NCBI RefSeq assembly: GCF_011764485.1
Contig: NZ_AP022848.1
Coordinates: 1,888,001-1,952,000, forward strand
Reading direction: 5' to 3'
Source: Bosea sp. ANAM02
GTDB lineage: Bacteria > Pseudomonadota > Alphaproteobacteria > Rhizobiales > Beijerinckiaceae
Length of the DNA: 64,000 nucleotides
The notes beneath the pieces were generated by a model, which was not told the DNA's origin, did no database searches, and saw only the letters and a program-made list of their open reading frames with translations. Of this stretch, positions 33,074-41,768 are shown one piece after another (within the stretch, counting starts at the first letter, position 1; every line of letters begins with the position of its first letter). Position numbers and translations under genes: made by a program.

Positions 33074-34314
33074 GCGTCAGCCGCCGCGCCGTTCTCGCTG
33101 GAGCGGCCGGGGCGGCGCTTCTGGGTGCAGGGCGGGCGCGGGCAGCGCCGCCCCTCACGCTTCGGCGCGGAATCAATCTCTGGCCCTGGTTCTCGCTGAC
33201 GCGCGAATTTCCGGCGCCGCGGACCGACTATGACTGGCCGCCCTTCCAGCTCGACCGGCAGATACCGATGTCGCGCGATCTCGCGCAATTGCGGCGGGCG
33301 GGCTTCGATTTCGTGCGCATTCCCGTCGATCCCGGCCCGATCGTCGCCGCGGCGCCGCGCGAACGGGCGCTCCTGCTCGATCAGGTCATGGCGGCGGTCG
33401 CGCTGGCGCTCGGGCAGGATCTGGCGGTCGTCCTCAATCTCCATGGCAATGCGGCGACGCATCACTGGAATCCGGCCTATCTGTTCGGCAGCGAGGCGGC
33501 GCCTGGATTTCCCGCCTATCTCGCTGTCATCGCGGAACTGGCGCGGCGGCTCGGCCGGCTGGTGCCGGGCCGGGTCGCACTCGAACCGGTCAACGAGCCG
33601 TTCCAGGCCTGCGGCGACGCCGAATGGGAGCGCGTCCAGAAGCGCATGCTGGCTGCTGCGCGCAGCGCTGCTCCCGACCTCACCCTGGTCGCGACGGGGG
33701 CCTGCGGCAGCATGATCGCGGGGCTCGGGCCGCTGAAGGCGAAGGCGCTCGCGGCCTTCGAGCCACTGCTGTTCACCTTCCATTTCTACGAGCCCTATCT
33801 GTTCTCGCATCAGGGCGCGAAATGGATGAGCGAGCCGTTCTATCCCGCGCTCAACGGCGTGCCCTGGCCGGCTTCGCACGGCTCGCTGGAGGCGACGCTG
33901 GCGGCGGTGCGTGCGCGCATGGCCGTGCTCGGCCAGCCGGCATCGGGCCGGGGAGCGGCCACCTATCGCGAGACCGAGCGGGTGCTGAGGGAGTATTTCG
34001 ACGCCCGGCCGGACCGCCCCTTCATCGAAGGCTATCTGGGACAGGTCGGCGCCTGGGCGCAGCGCGAGGGCGTCGCGCCCGGCCGCATCCTGATGGGCGA
34101 ATTCGGCGCCGTCCGGACGGGGGCGGGGATCGCCGCGGCCGCTCCTGCCGACCGGGCGCGCTATGTCCGCGATGTCCGCCTGAGCGCCGAGGCGATGGGC
34201 TTTCCCTGGGCCTTCTGGAACCTGTTCGACGTCCTGGGGCTGCTGGTCGACGATGTCAGCCGGCGGCTCGATCCGGCCATGATCGAGGCGCTCGGGTTGC
34301 GGATGCCGGCCTGA
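33070..34314 (+). CDS. Secreted glycoside hydrolase, GH5-like (endoglucanase fold)
   Basis: 414 residues. A twin-arginine-type leader (SVSRRAVLAGAAGAALLGAG, then RARAA) precedes a (beta/alpha)8 hydrolase domain: RRGINLWPWFSL, RRAGFDFVRIPVDPGP, acid/base Glu in ALEPVNEPFQACG, and nucleophile Glu in RILMGEFGAVRTG. Such enzymes cleave beta-glycosidic links. Within an exopolysaccharide locus the usual role is trimming or releasing the polymer in the periplasm. Translationally coupled to the preceding glycosyltransferase. Its last 59 bases overlap the 3' end of the opposite-strand polymerase gene. Confidence 0.88.
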   Translation: MSVSRRAVLAGAAGAALLGAGRARAAPPLTLRRGINLWPWFSLTREFPAPRTDYDWPPFQLDRQIPMSRDLAQLRRAGFDFVRIPVDPGPIVAAAPRERALLLDQVMAAVALALGQDLAVVLNLHGNAATHHWNPAYLFGSEAAPGFPAYLAVIAELARRLGRLVPGRVALEPVNEPFQACGDAEWERVQKRMLAAARSAAPDLTLVATGACGSMIAGLGPLKAKALAAFEPLLFTFHFYEPYLFSHQGAKWMSEPFYPALNGVPWPASHGSLEATLAAVRARMAVLGQPASGRGAATYRETERVLREYFDARPDRPFIEGYLGQVGAWAQREGVAPGRILMGEFGAVRTGAGIAAAAPADRARYVRDVRLSAEAMGFPWAFWNLFDVLGLLVDDVSRRLDPAMIEALGLRMPA

Positions 34315-35605
34315 GCGGCGCAGTCCCGGTCGAGCGCTCGGGCCGGTAGAGGCAGAACACGACGATCGCGAACTTGGCGGGCAGGTTCGTCTTCGTCGCG
34401 ATGCTCTCCGATCCGTTCAGCAGGATGATCCAGACGACCATCGGCAGCCAGACGCCGCCGGCCCGCCCGATCCGCGCTAACTCGTACATGAACAGGCCGA
34501 AGGCCACGGTCACCAGGGCCGTGACGATCGCGCCCTGGTACAGGATCATGCGGATGAAGGGGTTCTCGATGCCCCATTCCAGCCCGTTGACGCGCCTGAG
34601 CGTGTCGACCAGGTCGTTGTCCGGGCCGAAGACGAGGTCTCCCAGCGAGAACATGCCGAGCAGGTCGAGCATCTCCTTGCGGGCATTGGCGCTGCCGCCG
34701 TCCGAGACGAAGCGCGTGGCGAGATCGTCGAAGAAGCCGAGCACCGCGAGCCCGCCGATCGCGACGGGGACCGCAGCCGCCAGCACGCAGGCGATCGCGG
34801 CCGCGACCAGCGAGACCCGCCCGCCGCGCAGCGAGGCGAACAGCATCACGATGCCATAGCAAAGGCCGAACGCGAGCGAGACGAGCAGCGCCGTCCTGCC
34901 CCCGAAAACGACGAGCGCGGCGCTCTGCAGCGCGATCAGCGTGCCCCGCATGGTCGGCGAGAGCGGCCGTGCGCCGCTGATCAGCGCCATCAGATAACAG
35001 GCGGTGATCATGGCATTGGCCAGCGGATGGCCGTGCAGCGCGGCCGAGCGCGTGTCGGTCTCGAAGGCGATCCCGTCGAAGCGATAGGGAAAGAGCCGGA
35101 TCTGGGTGACGAATTCGGCGAGCGCGAGCAGGGCGTTCACGGTCATCACGACATGCAGCATCGTGGTCAGCGTCGCCATGGTCTCGTCGTCGGCATCGGC
35201 GAGCAGGAAGACCAGCAGGCAGGAAGCGACGTAGGTGTCGACCATGCCGCCGATGCCGGCACCGCCGCGCAGGATGGTCACGATGATGACGGCGATGGTG
35301 ACGAGCAGCATCAGCAGTGTCGCCGGCCGGACGCTGGCGAGATGGATGCTGCGGCTCACCGGATCGCCGCTGGCGACGATGCTCCAGCAGAAGGCCAGCA
35401 CGATCAGGTAGGTCGAAGGATGGATCTTGCTCGCGGCCGAGCCGGTGAGGCCGTCGTAATTGTAGCCGACGATCCAGAGCATGCCGCCGGAGACGCAGAA
35501 CAGCACGAGCACTGCGGCGAGGACGCCGATCCGGCTCAGGCCGTCGAGCCGGGCCCAGCCCGGTGCCGCGCGGAGCCCTGCGGCTGCGCCGGGGGCGGCG
35601 GGCAT
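34256..35605 (-). CDS. Polysaccharide polymerase-like membrane protein (Wzy / VpsF type)
   Basis: 449 residues with about ten or more membrane segments (for example IGVLAAVLVLFCVSGGMLWI, TYVASCLLVFLLA, AALVVFGGRTALLVSLAFGL). A large hydrophilic loop near residues 290-345 (RFVSDGGSANARKEMLDLLG ... GPDNDLVDTLRRVNG) is the hallmark of Wzy polymerases and O-antigen ligases. VpsF-type proteins play this role in Vibrio exopolysaccharide. It starts within the stop of the Wzc-like gene (ATGA), as expected for a polymerase and its length regulator. The C-terminus is unusually Arg/Pro/Ala-rich and overlaps the GH5 gene tail to tail. Confidence 0.8.
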   Translation of the reverse strand: MPAAPGAAAGLRAAPGWARLDGLSRIGVLAAVLVLFCVSGGMLWIVGYNYDGLTGSAASKIHPSTYLIVLAFCWSIVASGDPVSRSIHLASVRPATLLMLLVTIAVIIVTILRGGAGIGGMVDTYVASCLLVFLLADADDETMATLTTMLHVVMTVNALLALAEFVTQIRLFPYRFDGIAFETDTRSAALHGHPLANAMITACYLMALISGARPLSPTMRGTLIALQSAALVVFGGRTALLVSLAFGLCYGIVMLFASLRGGRVSLVAAAIACVLAAAVPVAIGGLAVLGFFDDLATRFVSDGGSANARKEMLDLLGMFSLGDLVFGPDNDLVDTLRRVNGLEWGIENPFIRMILYQGAIVTALVTVAFGLFMYELARIGRAGGVWLPMVVWIILLNGSESIATKTNLPAKFAIVVFCLYRPERSTGTAPLRPASATRAPRSWPDRAAG

Positions 35606-37746
35606 CAGCCGTGCCCGCCGGACTCGACGAGGATCGTCGCCGTGATCGTGCGGCCCATGATCCGCGCGGCCTCCATGGCCTGGACGATGTCGTTCTGGCG
35701 CGTCCCGTAGAGCCGTGCGACCAGCACGATCTCCTCGGCCATCCCGACCAGCGGCGCGATCCTGACATTGCGGCCGAGCGAGCCGCCATCCATCACGACG
35801 AGATCGAAATGCCGGCTGGCATCGGCCAGCATCCGCGTCGCGAAGCTGCGGCCCACGCCCTTCTGCGGCGGGGCCTTGCGGCGCCCGCCCGACATCATCG
35901 CCACGTCCTTGCTGGCGCCGAAATGGATCGCCGCCTCCAGGCTGCTTTCGCCGCGGAGCAGATCCATCAGGCCGGGGCCGGCTTCCTCGGGTTCCTTCTC
36001 CAGATCGGCATCGATCAGCAGCACGCGTTCGCCCTGCTGGACCGCGGCTTCCGCGAGCAGATCGGTGACGCGCTCGCGATCGGCGGCATCGCCCTCGACC
36101 GACGTCAGGAGCAGGCTGCGGGCGGCGGTGGCCGCGTTGTCCGGCGCGTTGAACAGGCGCAGCAGCGCGAAGCCGGCCTCGTTCCTCGCTTCGGTCGATG
36201 CGGGCGCTGTCTTGCGCAGGCGCCAGCGTCGCCTCGCTGCCGGCCTGCCGGGACGCAGCACGGCGATGACCGGCGCGCCGACCAATGCCTCGGCCTGGGC
36301 GCGGGAGATGAGATGGGGCGCGGCATATTCGCGGATCAGCGCGAGGCCGGCACCGAGCCCGAGACCGAGCATCCCGGCGGCGGCGATCAGCGGCAGCGTC
36401 GGCGGCCAGCTCGATTGCTGCGGCGGCTGCGCCCGGCTGATGACACGGGCATTGGTGGTGTCGAGACTGGCCTGCTCGCGGGTTTCCTGGGCGCGCAGGA
36501 GGAAACTGGCATAGACGGTCCGGGCGGCCTCCAGGTCGCGCTGCAGCTCGCGCAGCCGCACCGAAGCCTGGTCGGCGCCTTGCGTCTGCCGGGTCAGCGC
36601 TTCCAGCTTGCCGGCGAGCAGTTTCTCGTTGCCCTGCGCGCGCTCGTAATCGGTGCGCACGGATTGCTCGACCCGGGCGATCTCGGTCGCGATCATCCGG
36701 CGGATGGTGACGAGCTGGCTCTGGGCCGCGCCGATCGCGGGATGGCGCGGGCCGAGCTGGCTTTGCAGGTCGGCCTCGCGCTGCACGAGCGTCGCCTCCT
36801 GCTCTCGCAGCTTGGCGATCACCGGCGACTGGATCGCCTCGGCCGAACTGCCGGCGAGGCCGGCGCCGCCGCGGCGCTGCTGGGCGATCTGCTCGACCTG
36901 CGACTTGAGCGCGGCCGTCCGGGCCTGGGCGGCGGAGAGCTGGTTGCTGATCTCGCCGAGCTGCTGGTCGCTGATCAGGCGGCCGGAGGAGGCGACGAGA
37001 TTGTTCTGGGCGCGATAGCGCTCGACGGCGTTCTCTGCCTTCTCGACGCGCTTGCGCTGCTCGTCGAGCCGGGCGGTCAAGGAGTCGGCTGCCTCGGTCG
37101 CCGCCTTGCTGCGGGCATCGGCCTGGTCGGCGAGATAGGCTTCCGCGATGGCGTTGGCGAGCCTGGCGGATTTCTCCGCCTCCTTCGTCGTCACCACGAC
37201 GTCGACGACGAAGACCTTGTCGGCGCGCCGGACCGAGAACTTGCGGCGCAGATTGGCGAGGGTGCGCGCCTCCGCCGGCGTCAGGCTGCCATCGGCATTG
37301 GGCGGATCGGCGGCGACCCGGCCGAGCAGGCGCGAGAGCAGGCCCAGGCCGTTGAATTCACTGTCCTCCGCGAGTTTGGTCTCGCGGATCGCGCGCATCA
37401 GCACGCTGGTCGACTGGATGACGCTGGCCTGGCTCTCGACCTGCGCCAGCCCGCCATCCGGGGACACGGAGCTCGGATTGACGTCGTTGCTGACGACGTT
37501 GCGATCACGCGGGTCGATGAGGAGCTGGGCCGAAGCAGTGTAAAGTGGCGCGGTCAGCACGCCATAGGCCAGTGCCAGGCCAGCGAACAGGCCGGCCATG
37601 GCCAGTATCATGAAACGGCGGTGCCAGAGGATGCGCCAGAGCTCGGAAATCTCGACGGCGCCATCCTGACGCCGGCGATAGCTTTCCCGAGGAGCCGGCT
37701 GCACCGCTTCCTCCTGCCGATGATCGCTTGCAGCCAGGCTGGCCAT
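35605..37746 (-). CDS. Wzc/ExoP-like polysaccharide co-polymerase with degenerate kinase domain
   Basis: 713 residues. Wzz-type N-terminal region with a membrane span near 45-65, a long coiled coil at about 205-425, a second span near 450-472, then a BY-kinase-like domain (about 500-713). In active BY-kinases the first strand ends in a P-loop such as GEGKS/T; here the segment reads LLLTSVEGDAADRERV (about 545-560), with no Gly-Lys-Ser/Thr. Walker A' (RVLLIDADLEKE, 574-585) and Walker B (FDLVVMDGG, 647-655) remain. The usual C-terminal tyrosine cluster is absent. It probably controls chain length without autokinase activity. Coupled to the polymerase gene. Confidence 0.9.
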   Translation of the reverse strand: MASLAASDHRQEEAVQPAPRESYRRRQDGAVEISELWRILWHRRFMILAMAGLFAGLALAYGVLTAPLYTASAQLLIDPRDRNVVSNDVNPSSVSPDGGLAQVESQASVIQSTSVLMRAIRETKLAEDSEFNGLGLLSRLLGRVAADPPNADGSLTPAEARTLANLRRKFSVRRADKVFVVDVVVTTKEAEKSARLANAIAEAYLADQADARSKAATEAADSLTARLDEQRKRVEKAENAVERYRAQNNLVASSGRLISDQQLGEISNQLSAAQARTAALKSQVEQIAQQRRGGAGLAGSSAEAIQSPVIAKLREQEATLVQREADLQSQLGPRHPAIGAAQSQLVTIRRMIATEIARVEQSVRTDYERAQGNEKLLAGKLEALTRQTQGADQASVRLRELQRDLEAARTVYASFLLRAQETREQASLDTTNARVISRAQPPQQSSWPPTLPLIAAAGMLGLGLGAGLALIREYAAPHLISRAQAEALVGAPVIAVLRPGRPAARRRWRLRKTAPASTEARNEAGFALLRLFNAPDNAATAARSLLLTSVEGDAADRERVTDLLAEAAVQQGERVLLIDADLEKEPEEAGPGLMDLLRGESSLEAAIHFGASKDVAMMSGGRRKAPPQKGVGRSFATRMLADASRHFDLVVMDGGSLGRNVRIAPLVGMAEEIVLVARLYGTRQNDIVQAMEAARIMGRTITATILVESGGHG

Positions 37747-37952
37747 TCCTCTACTCTACCTACGCAACAACGCCGATGCCGCGACTCTTTCGGGCTGCGG
37801 CACCGGTGGCGACCATGCCATCGACTTCTTAACAAGCCCCGCTCGACAGCCCATGCACTGCGGCAGCACGGCTAACGAAATCGAAATCCTGCTATGGCAG
37901 GTTGCGGCCCGCTCGCGGATCGCCCGATGCGCGCAGCGGCGTTAGGTGGGGC

Positions 37953-39482
37953 ATGCGACTGACGTTGAACATCGATGCGTCGCCGCTGCGGCGATGGCAT
38001 CTCCTCCTGATCGATCGCCTGCGGAGCGTTGCCGACATCGAACTGTCGGTCTCGCTGCCGGAGGTCGACCCTCCGGATCAGAGCGGGCTCGGGCCGCTGT
38101 TCCGTGTCGAGGGCCTGCTTCATAACCTGCGCTCCGATGGCCTGTTCGCCAGGGCGTCGCGGACGGAGCTGACCGTTCCGACCCACCGCCCGGGAGTTGA
38201 TCCCGATCCCGATCTGGTGCTCGACCTCGGAGACGGGGCTGCAGGCGCATCGGAGCGCCGCTGGCTCCTGCATGTCGACGGCGAGGTGGGGGAGGGCGCA
38301 CTCGTTGCCGCCCTGCTGTCCGGACGGATGCCTCTGGTCGAGCTGAGGGCAGGCGGTGCGCTGATCTCTGCCGGTCGGCCGGGAACGGAATATGGCCGTA
38401 TTCTCCTGGCGACACTGGACGACGTCCTCAGCCGCCTCGTGACGTTGATCGTGGCCGCGGTATCCGGTGTCAGACTGCGCGTTCCTGCCCTGCCGCCGAC
38501 CGAGATCGAGCAGGCGGTGGCTCCTGCGGCGCAGGGGGGCATGGCGCAGACCGTCGTCAAGGCGGGTGTCTCGAAGGCGATCGAACTGGTCTATCGGAGC
38601 TGTTTCCACGCGCCGCACTGGCGGGTCGGTTGGCGCAGGCTCGACGGTCCGGATCTGTTCTCGTTGAAACGTCATCCCGATGGCGGCTGGACCGATCTGC
38701 CGGATGACGGCACCCGCTTCTATGCCGATCCGTTCCCGATCCTGCATGAGGGCCGTCTCACACTCTTCGTCGAGGATTTCGTCCACGCGACCGGCAAGGG
38801 CATCGTCTCGGCGGTCGAATTCGGGCCGGATGGCCCCTTGGGCACCCCCGAACCCGTCCTCGAGCAACCGGGCCACCTGTCCTATCCCTTCGTCTTCGCA
38901 CGGGACGGCGAAGTCTGGATGATCCCGGAAAGCTGCAGCGCGGGGCGGGTCGACCTGTTCCGAGCCACCGCCTTTCCAGGCGGCTGGGTGAAGGAGGTCG
39001 CCCTGATCGACGGCGTCACCGCAAGCGATGCCACGCTCATCGAGCGCGACGGCCTGTGGTGGCTGTTCGCGACGGTGCGGGATGGTGGCGGATCGTTCTC
39101 GGATGCGCTGCATCTGTGGTCGGCACCGGATTTTCGCGGTCCCTGGACGCCCCATCCGCGCAATCCCGTGCTGATCGATATCGCCTCGGCGCGCCCGGCC
39201 GGGGAGATGATCATCCGCGACGGGCAGTTGCTGCGTCCGGTGCAGGATTGCCGTCTGGGCTATGGCAAGGCGCTCGGCATCGCCCGGGTCACGCAGCTCG
39301 ACGGCGACGGCTTCGCGCAGGAGGTCGAGAGCATCATCGAGGCCGGGGGGCCGCTTTGGCCCGGCCGTCGCCTGCACAGCCTGAACAGCGCGGGCGGCTT
39401 CGAATTCATCGATGGCTCGGCGATGGTTCGGCGGAATCCGCTGGCGCGCCGGAAGCCTGCGGCCGCGCTCGCCAGTTCCTGA
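37953..39482 (+). CDS. GINT1-like beta-propeller protein of the exopolysaccharide locus
   Basis: 509 residues. The N-terminal 180 or so are poorly conserved. The rest resembles the N-terminal beta-propeller domain of plant glucosamine inositolphosphorylceramide transferase (GINT1) and GH43-like folds: FYADPFPILHEGRLTLFVED, LSYPFVFARDGEVWMIPESC, SDATLIERDGLWWLFATV. Bacterial copies commonly sit in glycan loci, sometimes joined to formyltransferase or glycosyltransferase domains, and their reaction is not settled. The ATG at 37,953 has AGGTGGGGC before it. It is divergent from the Wzc-like gene, and its last 77 bases overlap the acyltransferase gene on the other strand. Confidence 0.75.
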   Translation: MRLTLNIDASPLRRWHLLLIDRLRSVADIELSVSLPEVDPPDQSGLGPLFRVEGLLHNLRSDGLFARASRTELTVPTHRPGVDPDPDLVLDLGDGAAGASERRWLLHVDGEVGEGALVAALLSGRMPLVELRAGGALISAGRPGTEYGRILLATLDDVLSRLVTLIVAAVSGVRLRVPALPPTEIEQAVAPAAQGGMAQTVVKAGVSKAIELVYRSCFHAPHWRVGWRRLDGPDLFSLKRHPDGGWTDLPDDGTRFYADPFPILHEGRLTLFVEDFVHATGKGIVSAVEFGPDGPLGTPEPVLEQPGHLSYPFVFARDGEVWMIPESCSAGRVDLFRATAFPGGWVKEVALIDGVTASDATLIERDGLWWLFATVRDGGGSFSDALHLWSAPDFRGPWTPHPRNPVLIDIASARPAGEMIIRDGQLLRPVQDCRLGYGKALGIARVTQLDGDGFAQEVESIIEAGGPLWPGRRLHSLNSAGGFEFIDGSAMVRRNPLARRKPAAALASS

Positions 39483-40569
39483 AGGCGTGGCCGGCGTTGT
39501 CGGCCAGCATGGCGAGCCGGCCGACCAGCGTGCGCGCGCCGGTCACCGAATCCAGCCTCTCGGATTCCGTGGCGAAGCGCCGCTTGAAATCCTCGCCGCC
39601 GCACATGAAGTCGACCATCTCCAGCCCCTGGTCGATCGACCACTGGATATAGTCCATCATCAGGACCATGCCGGGCGAGGCACGCTCGAATTCCGGGTCG
39701 TAGGTGGTGATGAAAGCCATCATCCGCCGGCGCTGCACGACATTGATCGAGACGGCGACGATCGTGCCGGCCAGTTCCAGCACGAAGACATGGAGGATGC
39801 CGAGGCGACGCATCACCGCGACCAGTGCGGCGAGCGCCGGCGCGCCTTCGTCGAACAGGTCGGAGGCGCGGCCATGCCGCTCCAGCCATGCGCGCTTCAG
39901 GGCGGCGACGCGGGCGAGCACCGGCTCCAGCGGCTCGTCCGGCCCCATCAGTCGAAAGCGGAGCTCGCCGGCCTCCTCCATGAATTTCCGGCCGCGCCGG
40001 TAGTTCTGCCGGGTCTTTTTCGACTGCGCCTCGAACCAGTCCGTCCCGCGCTGCCAAGGGCCGGCGACGCGATAGCTGATTTCGCTGCGATGGTTCGGCC
40101 GCAAGGTGCCGGCCGCGACGTCCGGGGCGATGAGGCTCCGGATCGCGGCGTCCGGCAGGAGCCGGTTGAGATAGAGCATGTCGAAGCGGCCGGTCGCGGC
40201 GATCTCCCACCACAGCGCGGCGACGGCGTCGCGGTTGCGGTCCGGGGCGAGCAGCGCATCACCATAGTCGCTATGCTCCTTGGCGGCCCATTCCAGAACG
40301 GTCACGCCGCGCCGGCGAAGCGTGGCGAAGGGCAGAGCAGCTTCGAGCGTGGCGCCGTTCCAGACCAGGCCGATCACGAGATCGCGGTCTTCGCGGCGTG
40401 TCGCGGTGCGCCACCAGGCATCGATCCAGGCATGGCTCTGGAAGACGAGGCCGTCGGCGCGCTGCCACAGCACATCCCAGGCCGGGGCGAGCGCGGCGAA
40501 CTCCTGATAGGCGGTGACGATCTCGATTTCCCGACCGCCTGTCGCAGCGAGCCGCTTCCGGAGCGTCAC
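39406..40569 (-). CDS. CelD/FemAB-type acyltransferase (GNAT fold)
   Basis: 387 residues. Two GNAT-like halves: the first around VFQSHAWIDAWWRTATR, LALPFATL-type strands; the second carries KKTRQNYRRGRKFMEEAGE, then VAVSINVVQRRRMMAFITTY, and YIQWSIDQGLEMVDFMCGGE, DFKRRFA. This is the family of CelD/BcsL-type proteins found in cellulose and exopolysaccharide loci, thought to acylate the polymer or its lipid carrier. The GTG start overlaps the stop of the hydroxylase gene upstream (GTGA), so the two are coupled and may act on the same acyl-bearing molecule. Confidence 0.82.
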   Translation of the reverse strand: MTLRKRLAATGGREIEIVTAYQEFAALAPAWDVLWQRADGLVFQSHAWIDAWWRTATRREDRDLVIGLVWNGATLEAALPFATLRRRGVTVLEWAAKEHSDYGDALLAPDRNRDAVAALWWEIAATGRFDMLYLNRLLPDAAIRSLIAPDVAAGTLRPNHRSEISYRVAGPWQRGTDWFEAQSKKTRQNYRRGRKFMEEAGELRFRLMGPDEPLEPVLARVAALKRAWLERHGRASDLFDEGAPALAALVAVMRRLGILHVFVLELAGTIVAVSINVVQRRRMMAFITTYDPEFERASPGMVLMMDYIQWSIDQGLEMVDFMCGGEDFKRRFATESERLDSVTGARTLVGRLAMLADNAGHAFRNWRARPQASGAPADSAEPSPSHR

Positions 40570-41588
40570 GACCGGGTTTCCTCGATCTCCGGGGCAGTCT
40601 CCCGCCTGGCCCGCGGGCGCAGGCGCAGCCTGATCTGGTGCCACATCCGCCTGAGCGGCATGAGATAGAGACCGGAGAGCGACTGGTAGTCGCGGACATT
40701 GCGCTCCATCAGCCCGAATTTGAAGTCCTCATCGGGCTTCGGCACGCAGAGCGTCCCGAAGAAGCGGTCCCAGAACGAGAACAGCAGCCCGAAATTCTTG
40801 TCGTAATGGCGCGGGTCGACGCTGTGGTGCAACTGGTGCCAGTGCGGGCAGAGCACGACATTGTTGAGCGGCCCGAACGAGATCTTGAAATGCGTGTGCC
40901 GGACGAAGTCCATCATCAGGATGTTGCGCATCACATAGACATTGATGCCGAAGACGGTGAGCTCGACCAGATTGAGCGAGACCAGCGACCAGATGCCGAA
41001 GCAGATGCCTGGGATGACGCCGTCCCAGGCGCGGTTCATCAGCTCGTCCAGCGGATGGACACGGTCCTTGGTAATGCCGACCATGACCTCGGCGGAATGA
41101 TGGACCTTGTGCAGCTCCCACAGAATCGGGAAGCGGTGCTGCGCGACATGGTAGAAATAATAGGAAATGTCGTAGGCGAGGAGCATCGTCGCGGTGAAGA
41201 TCACCGTGGTGACGGGGCCGGCCGGGCCGGGGATCAGCGGAGGGTCGATCTGGAACAGCGCCGCCAGCAGCCGGTTGGTGGCATAGCCGACCGCCACGAC
41301 GAAGGTGATCCCCGCGGGCAGCATGAGGAAGGGCATGATCGCCTTGCGCGTGACCCAGAACAGCAGGTCTGCCTTCGCCGAGGGATGCGTGATGATCTCG
41401 TGGGGGAACACGAAGTCGAAGAATTCGCGGAAGCTGCGCTCCTTGGTGGTCCTGAGATAGGCGACGAGCGCGCTGACGAGCGCCGTCAGCAGGAGCAGCC
41501 CGGTCGTCACCAGACTCGTGGCCGAAATCTTGTCCAGGATCTTGCCGACGAAGTCGGTCATCTCAGCAAACATCGGCATCTCGATCAT
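40566..41588 (-). CDS. Fatty acid hydroxylase / sterol desaturase family membrane protein
   Basis: 340 residues. Several membrane spans surround the diiron histidine clusters of the superfamily: ELHKVHHSAEVMVG, RHTHFKISFG and HWHQLHHSVDPRHYDKN. Members hydroxylate or desaturate lipid acyl chains or related lipids using O2. The ATG at 41,588 is preferred; the frame continues upstream but without homology. Downstream it is coupled to the CelD/FemAB-type acyltransferase. Presence in an exopolysaccharide locus suggests a modified lipid carrier, lipid anchor or acyl substituent; that is inference. Confidence 0.88.
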   Translation of the reverse strand: MIEMPMFAEMTDFVGKILDKISATSLVTTGLLLLTALVSALVAYLRTTKERSFREFFDFVFPHEIITHPSAKADLLFWVTRKAIMPFLMLPAGITFVVAVGYATNRLLAALFQIDPPLIPGPAGPVTTVIFTATMLLAYDISYYFYHVAQHRFPILWELHKVHHSAEVMVGITKDRVHPLDELMNRAWDGVIPGICFGIWSLVSLNLVELTVFGINVYVMRNILMMDFVRHTHFKISFGPLNNVVLCPHWHQLHHSVDPRHYDKNFGLLFSFWDRFFGTLCVPKPDEDFKFGLMERNVRDYQSLSGLYLMPLRRMWHQIRLRLRPRARRETAPEIEETRS

Positions 41589-41768
41589 CGATGCGGGACC
41601 ACATCTCCGGCCGCAGGTGATTAAACCTTCAGGCGGCACGATGATAGGCCAACGGCCGGTGCGATGCCATTTCTGGTTAAGCCGGCGCGACCGCAATCGC
41701 AGAATGTCGGTAAAGCAGGACCGGGCGGCCGGCTCTCAGTCGCCGGCCTTTCATTGCGACGTCATCGC

